NCBI GenBank assembly: GCA_025924435.1
Contig: JAICIL010000296.1
Location: 1 to 5,561, forward strand
Source: Chloroflexia bacterium
GTDB lineage: Bacteria; Chloroflexota; Chloroflexia; Thermomicrobiales; JALYUS01
DNA: 5,561 nt
Direction of reading: 5' to 3'
Below, in pieces: positions 1 to 5,446 of the stretch; within the stretch, counting starts at the first letter, position 1, and the number at the start of each line of letters is the position of its first letter. Both the position numbers and the translations under genes were made by a program. The notes beneath the pieces are model-generated. The model was given only the letters and a program-made list of their open reading frames with translations. It did no database searches and was not told the origin of the DNA.

Positions 1-237
1 GACCACCTCCCGGACGTGATCGTCCACGGCCTGCTCGTCCAGCGCGTCGACCACGGCGACCTCCGCCGACCTACCGGCGGCCGTGATCTCCTTCGCCACT
101 GCGTCGAGCTTTTCCCGCGTGCGCCCCACGAGGAAGACCCTCGCCCCCTCGCGGGCGAAGGCGCGCGCCACGCCGCCCCCGATTCCACCGCCACCGCCGT
201 AGATAATCGCCGTCTTGCCTGCCAAAAGACCCGTCAT
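1..237 (-). CDS. SDR family oxidoreductase, N-terminal part (runs off the window)
   Basis: Classical short-chain dehydrogenase/reductase, a cytosolic NAD(P)-dependent oxidoreductase; the substrate cannot be told from this part. The visible 79 residues begin MTGLLAGKTAIIYGGGGGIG. This is the first beta strand and the dinucleotide-binding glycine loop (residues 13-20), with YGGGGGIG in place of the usual TGxxxGIG. The second strand ends at VFLVGRTREKL (34-44); the Arg after Gly suggests NADP(H) preference (inference). VVDALD (62-67) matches the DVTD-like adenine-contacting strand. The catalytic Tyr/Lys (YxxxK) lies beyond the window edge. The ATG at 237 is chosen because AAAGGAGG (251-244) stands 6 nt upstream and the protein starts just before the first Rossmann strand, as usual. 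It follows the aminotransferase in the same direction with a 99-nt gap containing two hairpins, so co-transcription is possible but not shown. Confidence 0.9.
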   Translation of the reverse strand, partial: MTGLLAGKTAIIYGGGGGIGGGVARAFAREGARVFLVGRTREKLDAVAKEITAAGRSAEVAVVDALDEQAVDDHVREVV

Positions 238-267
238 GTCCTGCCTCCTTTGTCGTGGTCCCCGATG

Positions 268-298
268 TTCTGTGGGTATAACGTCGATCCCCACAGAA
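268..298. promoter_or_regulatory. Perfect 9-bp inverted repeat upstream of the SDR gene
   Basis: TTCTGTGGG (268-276) is complementary to CCCACAGAA (290-298) across a 13-nt spacer. It lies 31 nt ahead of the SDR start, in the gap after the aminotransferase. It could be an operator, an mRNA stem-loop or a processing site. No U-tract follows on the minus strand, so it is not a standard intrinsic terminator. The pairing is seen directly; the function is inference. Confidence 0.4.
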
Positions 299-299
299 A

Positions 300-319
300 C
301 TCATCGGTGATGCGATGAG
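300..319 (-). other. Hairpin after the aminotransferase stop codon
   Basis: Read on the minus strand, CTCATCG (319-313) pairs with CGATGAG (306-300) around a 6-nt loop and is followed by only three T residues. It begins 17 nt after the aminotransferase TAG. The 7-bp stem and very short T run make it a weak terminator candidate at best. It directly abuts the 268-298 inverted repeat, so the two could form tandem stem-loops in a read-through transcript. Confidence 0.35.
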
Positions 320-336
320 GAGACTTGGGCGGTTGG

Positions 337-1506
337 CTACCGTGCCCCGAGCCGGGCGAACCGCTCGGCGGCGGCGGCGAGGGTCTCGGGCTTCTTGGCG
401 AAGCAGAAGCGGATGAGCGGCGCGGCGCGGCTCGCGTCCGCGTAGAAGACGGAGGGCGGGATGCCGACGACGCCCGCCGTCTCGATCAGGTGGAAGCAGG
501 CGGCCACGTCGTCCGGCTTGCCGAATCCGCCGACATCCGCGAGCAGGAAGAAGGTGCCGCCCGCCGCAAGGGTCGGCAGCCCGGCGCCTTCGAGCATCGC
601 GCGCATCATGTCCCGCCGGGCGGTGTAGTCGCGCTTCAGTTGCGCGTAGTAGCCGCGCGCCTCGGCCTCCTGAAAGGCGGTCGCCATCGCCTCCTGGAAG
701 GGTGTCGCGGTGGCGAAGACGCTGAATTGATGGACGGTGCGCAGGGCGGCGTTGAGGTGCGCCGGGCCGATGGCGTAGCCGATCTTCCAGCCCGTCATGC
801 TGAAGGTCTTGCCGGTGCTGTTGAGGATCAGCGTGCGCTCCCACATGCCGGGGAGGGTCGCCAGCGGCACATGCACGGCGTCGTCGAAAATGATGCGGTC
901 GTAGACCTCGTCGGTGATCGCGATCACATCGTGCCGCTGGCAGAGCGCGGCGATTTGCGCCAAGTCATCCCGCGTGAAGACCTTGCCGGTCGGGTTGTGC
1001 GGCGTGTTGAGGATGAGGACTTTCGTCTTCTCGGTGAAGGCGGCGGCGAGGGCGTCCGGGTCGAACGACCAGTCCGGCGGCCGGAGCGTCACGTAGCGCG
1101 GCACGCCGCCGGCGTAGGCGATGTCGCCCACGTAGGCGTCGTAGAATGGCTCGAAGAGGATCACCTCGTCGCCGGGGTCCACGAGGGCGAGCAGCGCGGC
1201 GAGCATCCCCTCCGTCGCGCCCGTCGTGACGGTGATTTCGCCGTCGGGGTCAATCTCCCGGCCGTACAGCGCGCCCCACGTCGCGGCGATGGCATTGCGC
1301 AGGCGCGGGACGCCATGGCTGGGCGCGTACTGATTGTGGTCGGCGAAGATCGCCGCCGCCGCCGCTTCCTTGACGAAATCCGGCCCGGCGAAATCCGGGA
1401 ACCCCTGCCCGAGATTGACCGCCCGATGCTTGATCGCCAGCCGCGTCATCTCGGTGAAAATCGAAGTCCCGAACCCGCCAATCCGCGCCGCCCCAACCTC
1501 TCGCAT
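337..1506 (-). CDS. Class I/II PLP-dependent aminotransferase (kynurenine/methionine/cysteine aminotransferase type)
   Basis: Cytosolic fold-type I aminotransferase of 389 residues, the usual length for the family. NLGQGFPDF (31-39) is the N-terminal substrate-site motif typical of kynurenine aminotransferase / glutamine transaminase K and YbdL-like methionine aminotransferases. NQYAPSHG (58-65) and the phosphate-side TTGATEG (94-100) follow. HNPTG (170-174) carries the cofactor-ring Asn, and DEVY (199-202) the Asp and Tyr that contact the pyridine ring. STGKTFSMTGWKIGY (230-244) holds the Schiff-base lysine, K233. The alpha-carboxylate Arg is R366 in LIRFCF. All key residues are present, so it should be active. 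The exact amino acid donor cannot be assigned; members accept kynurenine, methionine, glutamine, aromatic residues or cysteine. The ATG at 1506 is chosen because the conserved protein begins there. The same frame stays open upstream to 1734 only by reading through the CGCAAAG repeat and the neighbouring gene. The GGGGGG at 1512-1517 is a weak Shine-Dalgarno. Its upstream neighbour is the GxxExxY cassette, whose arm ends 23 nt before this start, so the native promoter is either in the cassette or beyond the rhodanese gene. Confidence 0.95.
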   Translation of the reverse strand: MREVGAARIGGFGTSIFTEMTRLAIKHRAVNLGQGFPDFAGPDFVKEAAAAAIFADHNQYAPSHGVPRLRNAIAATWGALYGREIDPDGEITVTTGATEGMLAALLALVDPGDEVILFEPFYDAYVGDIAYAGGVPRYVTLRPPDWSFDPDALAAAFTEKTKVLILNTPHNPTGKVFTRDDLAQIAALCQRHDVIAITDEVYDRIIFDDAVHVPLATLPGMWERTLILNSTGKTFSMTGWKIGYAIGPAHLNAALRTVHQFSVFATATPFQEAMATAFQEAEARGYYAQLKRDYTARRDMMRAMLEGAGLPTLAAGGTFFLLADVGGFGKPDDVAACFHLIETAGVVGIPPSVFYADASRAAPLIRFCFAKKPETLAAAAERFARLGAR

Positions 1507-1529
1507 CTCAACCCCCCATGAAACTGGAC

Positions 1530-1575
1530 AAACCGAGTGAACCGCAAAGGCGCAAAGAGCGCAAAGGACGCAAAG
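1530..1575 (+). repeat. Left arm of cassette: AAACCGA start, four CGCAAAG units
   Basis: The arm begins AAACCGAGTGAACC and then holds CGCAAAG at 1543-1549, 1551-1557, 1560-1566 and 1569-1575, with periods of 8, 9 and 9 nt. It is the inverted partner of 2040-2085. None of the frames crossing it contains a stop within the CGCAAAG units. It therefore adds a spurious tail to the frameshifted GxxExxY protein and a spurious head to the aminotransferase frame. Confidence 0.9.
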
Positions 1576-1589
1576 AAGAGAAAGAATAT

Positions 1590-2002
1590 TTAGCGAAGAG
1601 CGGGCGAGAGCGCGATTCTTCGTACTCCATCTTTGAGCGTCGCCACATTGAAGTTGATGAGAAGACCGAGCGTACATCCGGTGATGCGAAGATAGAGAGC
1701 AGTTGCGCGGTATGGACCGGCGCGAGCGCGTCAACCGCTTTCAACTCGATGATGAGCGATTCATCAACGACAATATCAACGCGCCCGGTGCCGATCTCAC
1801 GGCTTTTATAGCAAATCGCGACTTCGCGTTGCCGCGCGAATGGAATGTCGCGCTTGTACAACTCCATGCAGAGCGCCTCTTCGTATACAGATTCGAGGAA
1901 GCCGGGGCCGAGCGCGCGATGCACATCAATTGCCGCCCCGATCACCTCCCGCGACCGGGCATTTGCCCGATTCGATATATTCACATTTCTTATTACTCCC
2001 AT
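1590..2002 (-). pseudogene. GxxExxY family protein (PD-(D/E)XK-like), disrupted by a one-base frameshift
   Basis: Small protein of the GxxExxY family, placed in the PD-(D/E)XK nuclease-like superfamily (PDDEXK_3); its biological role is not established. The start ATG (2002) follows GGAGAGAG (2010-2003). IGAAIDVHRALGPGFLESVY (21-40) contains the name motif, G34, E37 and Y40. The nuclease-like core is visible as D76 in GRVDIVVD and E86-x-K88 in IIELKAV, followed by HTAQLL (97-102). After codon 102-103 the frame is wrong. The original frame continues as SIFASPDVRSVF, unlike the family, while the shifted frame reads YLRITGCTLGLLINFNV and on to ATLKDG...SPALR with TAA at 1592-1590. That is the typical family C-terminus. 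One base appears missing in the CTCTCT run near 1693-1697. Repaired, the product would be 137 residues, the normal size. As it stands, the frame runs on to a TGA at 1508-1510, giving 164 residues with a tail translated from the repeat arm. Lower GC than its neighbours. The frameshift could be a sequencing or assembly error rather than a true lesion. Confidence 0.85.
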
Positions 2003-2030
2003 CTCTCTCCCATTTTCCCGCCTCTCTTTC

Positions 2031-2085
2031 CTTTGCGTCCTTTGCGTCCTTTGCGCTCTTTGCGCCTTTGCGGTTCATTCGGTTT
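2031..2085 (-). repeat. Right arm of cassette: five CGCAAAG units, inverted relative to the left arm
   Basis: On the plus strand CTTTGCG occurs at 2031-2037, 2040-2046, 2049-2055, 2058-2064 and 2066-2072 (periods 9, 9, 9, 8), then GGTTCATTCGGTTT up to 2085. Segment 2040-2085 is the inverted copy of the left arm; 2031-2039 is one extra unit that the left arm lacks. The outer end overlaps the last codons of the rhodanese gene and contains its stop codon (TGA, 2077-2075). Confidence 0.9.
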
Positions 2086-2974
2086 CAGTCCCGATGCTCG
2101 ACTCGGTGGGGAGGTCGGTGCGCGGGCCCCATTCGTTCCACGAGCCGTCGTAGTTGGCCCAGTCGTGGTGGCCGGTGCGGTGCATGGCGAAGAGGACACC
2201 CGTCGCGCTCACGCCGCCGCCGCAATAGGCGACGGCGGGCCGACCCTCCGCGACACCGGCATCGCGGAGGATGGCGGCGAGTTCCGCGTCGCTCTTCCAC
2301 ATCCCCGTCGCCGGATCAACGAGCGATGTGGCGGGGACGTTGATCGCGCCGGGGATGTGGCCCGCCCGGCCGCTCCGCACGACCGCGCCCGCGTATTGCT
2401 CCGGCGCGCGGGCGTCAATCAGTTGGGCGGAGCGTGCGCCGCTGATCGCCGCCACCTCATCCACCGTCTTGCGCATCGCCCGCCGGGTGCGCGGCGTGAA
2501 GGTCGCGGGCGCGACGGTTGTCGGCTCGCTCGTCGTCGGCATGCCAGCAGCGATCCATGCCTTCCAACCGCCGTTCAGGACGGAGACGCGGTCATGGCCG
2601 TAGTAGCGCAAATCCCACCAGACGCGCGTGGCGATCGTGCCACCGGTGTGGTCGTAGACGACGACGTGCGTCGCGTCGCCGATGCCCGCGCGCCCCGCCC
2701 ACGCCGCGAACCGCGCCGGCGGCGCGATCTGCACGGGCACCGGATCGTCCGGATCGGTGATGTCGCTCGTCCAGTCCACGGAGACCGCGCCGGGGATGTG
2801 CGACGCGTCGTATTCCTCCTTCGCGCCCGCGTAGGTGACGACCATCTTCCCCTTGCCGTCGTCGAGGTGATGGACGTAGCCGCGCGCGTCGAGAATGCGA
2901 ATATCCGGGTCGTTCAGGTGGTCGCGCAACCATTCGGCACTGACGAGCGAATCCACCGCTGCTTTGTTTGCCAT
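2075..2974 (-). CDS. Thiosulfate/3-mercaptopyruvate sulfurtransferase (tandem rhodanese domains)
   Basis: Sulfurtransferase that moves sulfane sulfur from thiosulfate or 3-mercaptopyruvate to an acceptor through a cysteine persulfide; probably cytosolic, as no signal peptide is seen. It has 299 residues, normal for the two-domain class. The N-terminal rhodanese domain spans about residues 8-145, with ILDARGY (27-33), HIPGAVSVDW (59-68) and VVVYDHTGG (104-112). Asp108 occupies the catalytic-Cys position, so this half is non-catalytic, as is normal. The C-terminal domain spans about 165-285, with LIDARAPEQY (185-194), GHIPGAINVP (205-214) and the active loop AYCGGGVSA (249-257) with catalytic C251. 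The loop CGGGVSA resembles the CGSGVTA form of mercaptopyruvate sulfurtransferases more than the CRKGVTA form of thiosulfate rhodaneses, so 3-mercaptopyruvate is the likelier donor (inference). The ATG at 2974 is supported by GGGAGGAGA (2989-2981), 6 nt upstream; the frame is open further up but has no family residues there. The last codons (T-E-stop) lie inside the cassette's right arm, so the native C-terminus may have been altered by insertion. Confidence 0.94.
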   Translation of the reverse strand: MANKAAVDSLVSAEWLRDHLNDPDIRILDARGYVHHLDDGKGKMVVTYAGAKEEYDASHIPGAVSVDWTSDITDPDDPVPVQIAPPARFAAWAGRAGIGDATHVVVYDHTGGTIATRVWWDLRYYGHDRVSVLNGGWKAWIAAGMPTTSEPTTVAPATFTPRTRRAMRKTVDEVAAISGARSAQLIDARAPEQYAGAVVRSGRAGHIPGAINVPATSLVDPATGMWKSDAELAAILRDAGVAEGRPAVAYCGGGVSATGVLFAMHRTGHHDWANYDGSWNEWGPRTDLPTESSIGTETE

Positions 2975-3016
2975 GTCGTGTCTCCTCCCGCGAATAACCA
3001 TTGTGCATCGAGGCGC

Positions 3017-3046
3017 ATCATACCGCGCCGCGCGGGGAGTGGTCAG
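3017..3046 (-). promoter_or_regulatory. Candidate sigma70-type promoter for the rhodanese gene
   Basis: On the minus strand CTGACC (3046-3041; 4 of 6 to TTGACA) and TATGAT (3022-3017; 5 of 6 to TATAAT) are separated by 18 nt. Transcription would begin near 3010, giving a leader of about 36 nt before the ATG at 2974. Position and spacing are good, but promoter consensus in this phylum is poorly constrained. Confidence 0.45.
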
Positions 3047-3108
3047 CAGCCGACGCATTCGTGCCGTGAAGCGCGTCTGTGACGGTGCTTCAAGCGACTG
3101 ATTTCCGG

Positions 3109-3136
3109 CTACTTGTTCTAGAATGCACCTACTTGT
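3109..3136. promoter_or_regulatory. Direct repeat CTACTTGT flanking the palindrome TTCTAGAA
   Basis: CTACTTGT occurs at 3109-3116 and 3129-3136, exactly 20 nt apart start to start, about two helical turns. The perfect 8-bp palindrome TTCTAGAA (3116-3123) lies between them. The second copy overlaps the -35 candidate of the rightward promoter. The arrangement suits a regulator bound on one face of the helix, but chance cannot be excluded for 8-mers. Confidence 0.3.
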
Positions 3137-3168
3137 GGAAACGCTAGGCGCGTGATACACTCACGCGC
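3133..3168 (+). promoter_or_regulatory. Candidate rightward promoter with an overlapping inverted-repeat operator
   Basis: TTGTGG (3133-3138) and TACACT (3156-3161) are 17 nt apart, a weak sigma70-like pair. A perfect 8-bp inverted repeat, GCGCGTGA (3148-3155) and TCACGCGC (3161-3168) with the 5-nt spacer TACAC, covers the -10 element. That is where a dimeric repressor would block polymerase. Transcription would leave a leader of about 235 nt before the substrate-binding protein. The inverted repeat is certain; the promoter and operator roles are inference. Confidence 0.4.
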
Positions 3169-3404
3169 AATCGTTCGTGAAAAACTCAGATTGAGGGGTC
3201 GGGGTTCTCGGCGCTTCGTACGGAATGCATCCGGGGTGACGCCGATACGCCGGCGTTGCGCATCATACGGCATCCACGAGAGGTGGCCGCAAAGGTCGTC
3301 ACCGCTCGATGTGGATATTGGATGCGGGGACCATGGAGGCGATGGCTCGAGCGGAGCCTCGCTATTGGCTGATATCTGCGTAATGCAGGGGGGAGAAGGC
3401 CAGC

Positions 3405-5429
3405 ATGGATGCGAATGAACCGATCGCCCAGCGTGCGGAATTGCGCGACCCGGAGATGCTCGCGCGATTGGAGCGCAACCTGCGCATGGCGGGCATGCCG
3501 CGCCGCCACTTCCTCGCGATGGCGAGTGCCGTGGCCGGAGCCGCCGCGCTCGCCGCCTGCGGCGGGAGCGCCAGCCCCACCGCGACGACCGCCCCGACGA
3601 AGGCCGCCGCGAGCGCCGCCGCGCCGCCGACCGCCGCACCCGCCGCTGCCGCAACAACCGCGCCGGCCGCTGCCGCCGCGACACAGCCCGCCGCCTCGGC
3701 TGCTGCTCCCGCTCCCGCCGCGACCGCGTCGGTCGCGTCCGCCGTGGCACCCGCCAGTACGGCCGCACCGGCCGCCGCGACCGGGCCGGAGAGCAAGAAA
3801 GTTTTCGTTGACGGGACGATCCTCCCGAACGAACCGGCGCACAATGACTACAACGGCGACACCTACGCGCAGGGCGTGGCGATGATCCATGCGGGCCTGC
3901 TCCGCTACGATCAGGATTTCAACATCCTGCCCGACCTCGCGGAGTCGTTCTCCAACGCCGGCCCGGTCTACACTTTCAAGATGCGCAAGGGCGCGGTCTG
4001 GAGCGACGGGATGCCCGTCACGGCGCAGCAGTGGGTCTACTCGATCCGCCGCAGCATTGACCCGCGCACCGGCAACGGCTACGCCTCGTTCTGGGACAGC
4101 GTGATCAAGGGCGCGGCCGAGTTCTCCTCCGCCGACGCCAAAGCGCCCGCCGACCAATTGGACAAACTCGGTCAGGCCGTCGGGGTGCGCGCCGTGGACG
4201 ACAGCACCTTCGAGGTGACGGGCGACGCGTTCTACGGGCTGATCCCGAACCAATTCGCCTTCCTCGCCGCCGCGCCCGCCCGCGAGGACCTCGTCAAGAA
4301 GTACGATCCGGCGAAGGGGATCGCCTCCACCGCGTGGACGGACCCGAACAAGGTCGGCGGCCCCGTCGTGAGCAATGGCCCGTGGATCATGACCACATGG
4401 AAGCACGAGTCGCTCATCACCCTCGTGCGCAACGACAAGTACTGGAACGCCAAGAGTATCCGCCAGAAGTACGTCAACACGCCGATCATCCCGGACATCG
4501 TCAAGAGCACGCTCTCGTTCGAGAACGGCGACGTTGATATTCAGGTCCTCCCCTCGACCGAGGTGGACCGCTTCAAGAACGACGCCAAGTTGAAGTCGCA
4601 GACCTTCCCGTACCTCTATCCGGGCACGCGCTTCCTCGTGCCGGACACCGGGCACCCGCCCTTCGACAAACTCGAAGTGCGCAAGGCGACGCTGCTCTCG
4701 ATTGACAAGGACCGCCTTGTCAACCAGGTCGGCAAGAAGGTGCACACGCTCGCCTACGCGATGACCGCGCCCGGTGTCTTCGGCTACTTCGACGACGACG
4801 ACAACAAACTGAAGAACCTGCAGAAGTTCGATCCGCAAGCGGCGATGGCGGCATTGAAAGGGACGACGTTCGAGGGCGGCAAGAACTGGCCGAAGATCAC
4901 CCTCTCCTACAACTCCTCCGACCTCGACATCCCGGTGGGCTATGCGGACGAGATCGCGCGCCAACTCAAGCAGAATCTGAATATGGACGTGCAGATCGAG
5001 CCGCTGGAGACGAAGGTCTGGAACGCGCGCCGCTTCGCGCTCGACTTGCAGTTCCTCTTGTATCGGTGGTACCAGGACTACCCGGACCCCCACAACGAGT
5101 ATTACCAGACTTTCAGCATCCACAACGTCGGCAACGGCGCGCGCCAGAGCTGGAAAGACGATGAATTCGACGCCCTGACGAAGAAGGCGGCGGCGGAGAC
5201 GGACAAGCAGAAGCGGCTCGACCTCTACTACCAGGCGGAGACGCGCATCCAGACGCAGTTCGCGTACATGCCGATCCACTGGCGGACGGATTACTACGCG
5301 ATCAAGCCGTACGTGCAGGGCATCCCGAAGAACAAGCAGGGGAACGTCGTCCCGAACACGAATATCTTCATCCGTGCCTGGGATACCGTCTTCGTCGCCG
5401 ACGACAGCCCGCACGACCCGCCGAAGTAA
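3405..5429 (+). CDS. ABC transporter substrate-binding protein, SBP_bac_5 family (peptide/nickel/oligopeptide type), Tat-exported lipoprotein
   Basis: Extracytoplasmic, lipid-anchored binding protein that delivers a ligand, commonly peptides, to an ABC importer; the ligand cannot be read from sequence. It has 674 residues. A 30-residue cytoplasmic head precedes a twin-arginine signal, PRRHFLAM (32-39), a hydrophobic stretch (40-51) and a lipobox LAAC with the lipidated Cys at 52. Residues 53 to about 130 are almost only Ala, Pro, Thr and Ser, a flexible spacer lifting the domain off the membrane. The SBP_bac_5 domain (about 131-665) shows ILPDLAESF (174-182), YTFKMRKGAVWSDGMPVTA (189-207), SNGPW (323-327), VRNDKYW (341-347) and DYPDP (558-562). 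The folded part is about 540 residues, normal for the family. The ATG at 3405 has GGAGAAGG 5 nt upstream; a later start at Met31 would give a compact Tat signal and is the main alternative. No permease or ATPase genes are inside the window; they would be expected downstream. It is transcribed away from the rhodanese gene. Confidence 0.95.
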   Translation: MDANEPIAQRAELRDPEMLARLERNLRMAGMPRRHFLAMASAVAGAAALAACGGSASPTATTAPTKAAASAAAPPTAAPAAAATTAPAAAAATQPAASAAAPAPAATASVASAVAPASTAAPAAATGPESKKVFVDGTILPNEPAHNDYNGDTYAQGVAMIHAGLLRYDQDFNILPDLAESFSNAGPVYTFKMRKGAVWSDGMPVTAQQWVYSIRRSIDPRTGNGYASFWDSVIKGAAEFSSADAKAPADQLDKLGQAVGVRAVDDSTFEVTGDAFYGLIPNQFAFLAAAPAREDLVKKYDPAKGIASTAWTDPNKVGGPVVSNGPWIMTTWKHESLITLVRNDKYWNAKSIRQKYVNTPIIPDIVKSTLSFENGDVDIQVLPSTEVDRFKNDAKLKSQTFPYLYPGTRFLVPDTGHPPFDKLEVRKATLLSIDKDRLVNQVGKKVHTLAYAMTAPGVFGYFDDDDNKLKNLQKFDPQAAMAALKGTTFEGGKNWPKITLSYNSSDLDIPVGYADEIARQLKQNLNMDVQIEPLETKVWNARRFALDLQFLLYRWYQDYPDPHNEYYQTFSIHNVGNGARQSWKDDEFDALTKKAAAETDKQKRLDLYYQAETRIQTQFAYMPIHWRTDYYAIKPYVQGIPKNKQGNVVPNTNIFIRAWDTVFVADDSPHDPPK

Positions 5430-5446
5430 AGAACCTCACCCCCCGG

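Larger units (their letters stand above)
1530..2085. mobile_element. Putative GxxExxY cassette bounded by 46-nt inverted CGCAAAG arms
   Basis: A 556-bp unit made of an arm (1530-1575), a single small gene (2002 to 1590) and an inverted arm (2040-2085). The arms match at 45 of 46 positions; the one mismatch is 1537 against 2078. The pairing may reach a further ACTG outside each arm (left 1523-1526, right complement at 2086-2089) if a 3-nt gap is allowed. Hand counts give about 52% GC at 1621-1680 and 1741-1800, against 75% at 1081-1140 in the neighbouring aminotransferase, which fits foreign origin. It carries no transposase, so it would be non-autonomous. I see no clear target-site duplication. 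From memory, repeats of this CGCAAAG kind recur next to GxxExxY genes in many environmental genomes; I cannot verify this here. That it is mobile is inference. Confidence 0.55.
2975..3404. other. Divergent intergenic region between the rhodanese and substrate-binding protein genes
   Basis: A 430-bp region with no convincing gene. The first 70 bp hold the rhodanese Shine-Dalgarno and a promoter candidate. The middle (3109-3168) holds a direct repeat, an 8-bp palindrome and a strong inverted repeat. The rest (3170-3387) shows only minor items: a 10-bp palindrome ACGCCGGCGT at 3247-3256, and a second copy (3258-3268) of GCGCATCATAC, also present at 3013-3023. The Shine-Dalgarno of the substrate-binding protein (GGAGAAGG, 3392-3399) closes the region. 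I recognise no riboswitch class. A GTG-initiated frame (3152-3418) is Arg-rich with no ribosome-binding site and is not called. Confidence 0.7.

Noticed and set aside
325..1521. Long plus-strand open frame opposite the aminotransferase
   Set aside because: Arg/Gly/Glu-rich antisense shadow of a high-GC gene; the minus strand has all catalytic motifs.
1685..1705. Programmed ribosomal frameshift in the GxxExxY gene
   Set aside because: No standard slippery heptamer and no obvious stimulatory structure; a simple lost base in a CT run explains it. Only homologue comparison could revive the idea.
1507..1734. Upstream extension of the aminotransferase frame (76 more residues)
   Set aside because: It is translated from the repeat arm and from the GxxExxY gene in another frame; family homology begins at the ATG at 1506.
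1543..2072. CGCAAAG units as a CRISPR array
   Set aside because: Units are 7 nt with 1-2 nt between them and are split into two inverted blocks around a gene; there are no unique spacers and no cas genes.
1520..2095. Target-site duplication around the cassette
   Set aside because: Flanks just outside the arms (ending CTGGAC on the left, starting CAGTCC on the right) are not direct repeats of each other; the shared ACTG is in inverted orientation and more likely part of the arms.
2975..3160. Upstream extension of the rhodanese frame (62 more residues)
   Set aside because: No family residues there, and a good Shine-Dalgarno sits just before the ATG at 2974.
3152..3418. Small plus-strand open frame in the intergenic region
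   Set aside because: GTG start inside the operator-like inverted repeat, no Shine-Dalgarno, Arg-rich, and it overlaps the start of the substrate-binding protein.
3186..5414. 742-residue minus-strand open frame opposite the substrate-binding protein
   Set aside because: Val/Arg/Asp-rich composition is the antisense image of a high-GC gene; no domain recognised and no ribosome-binding site.
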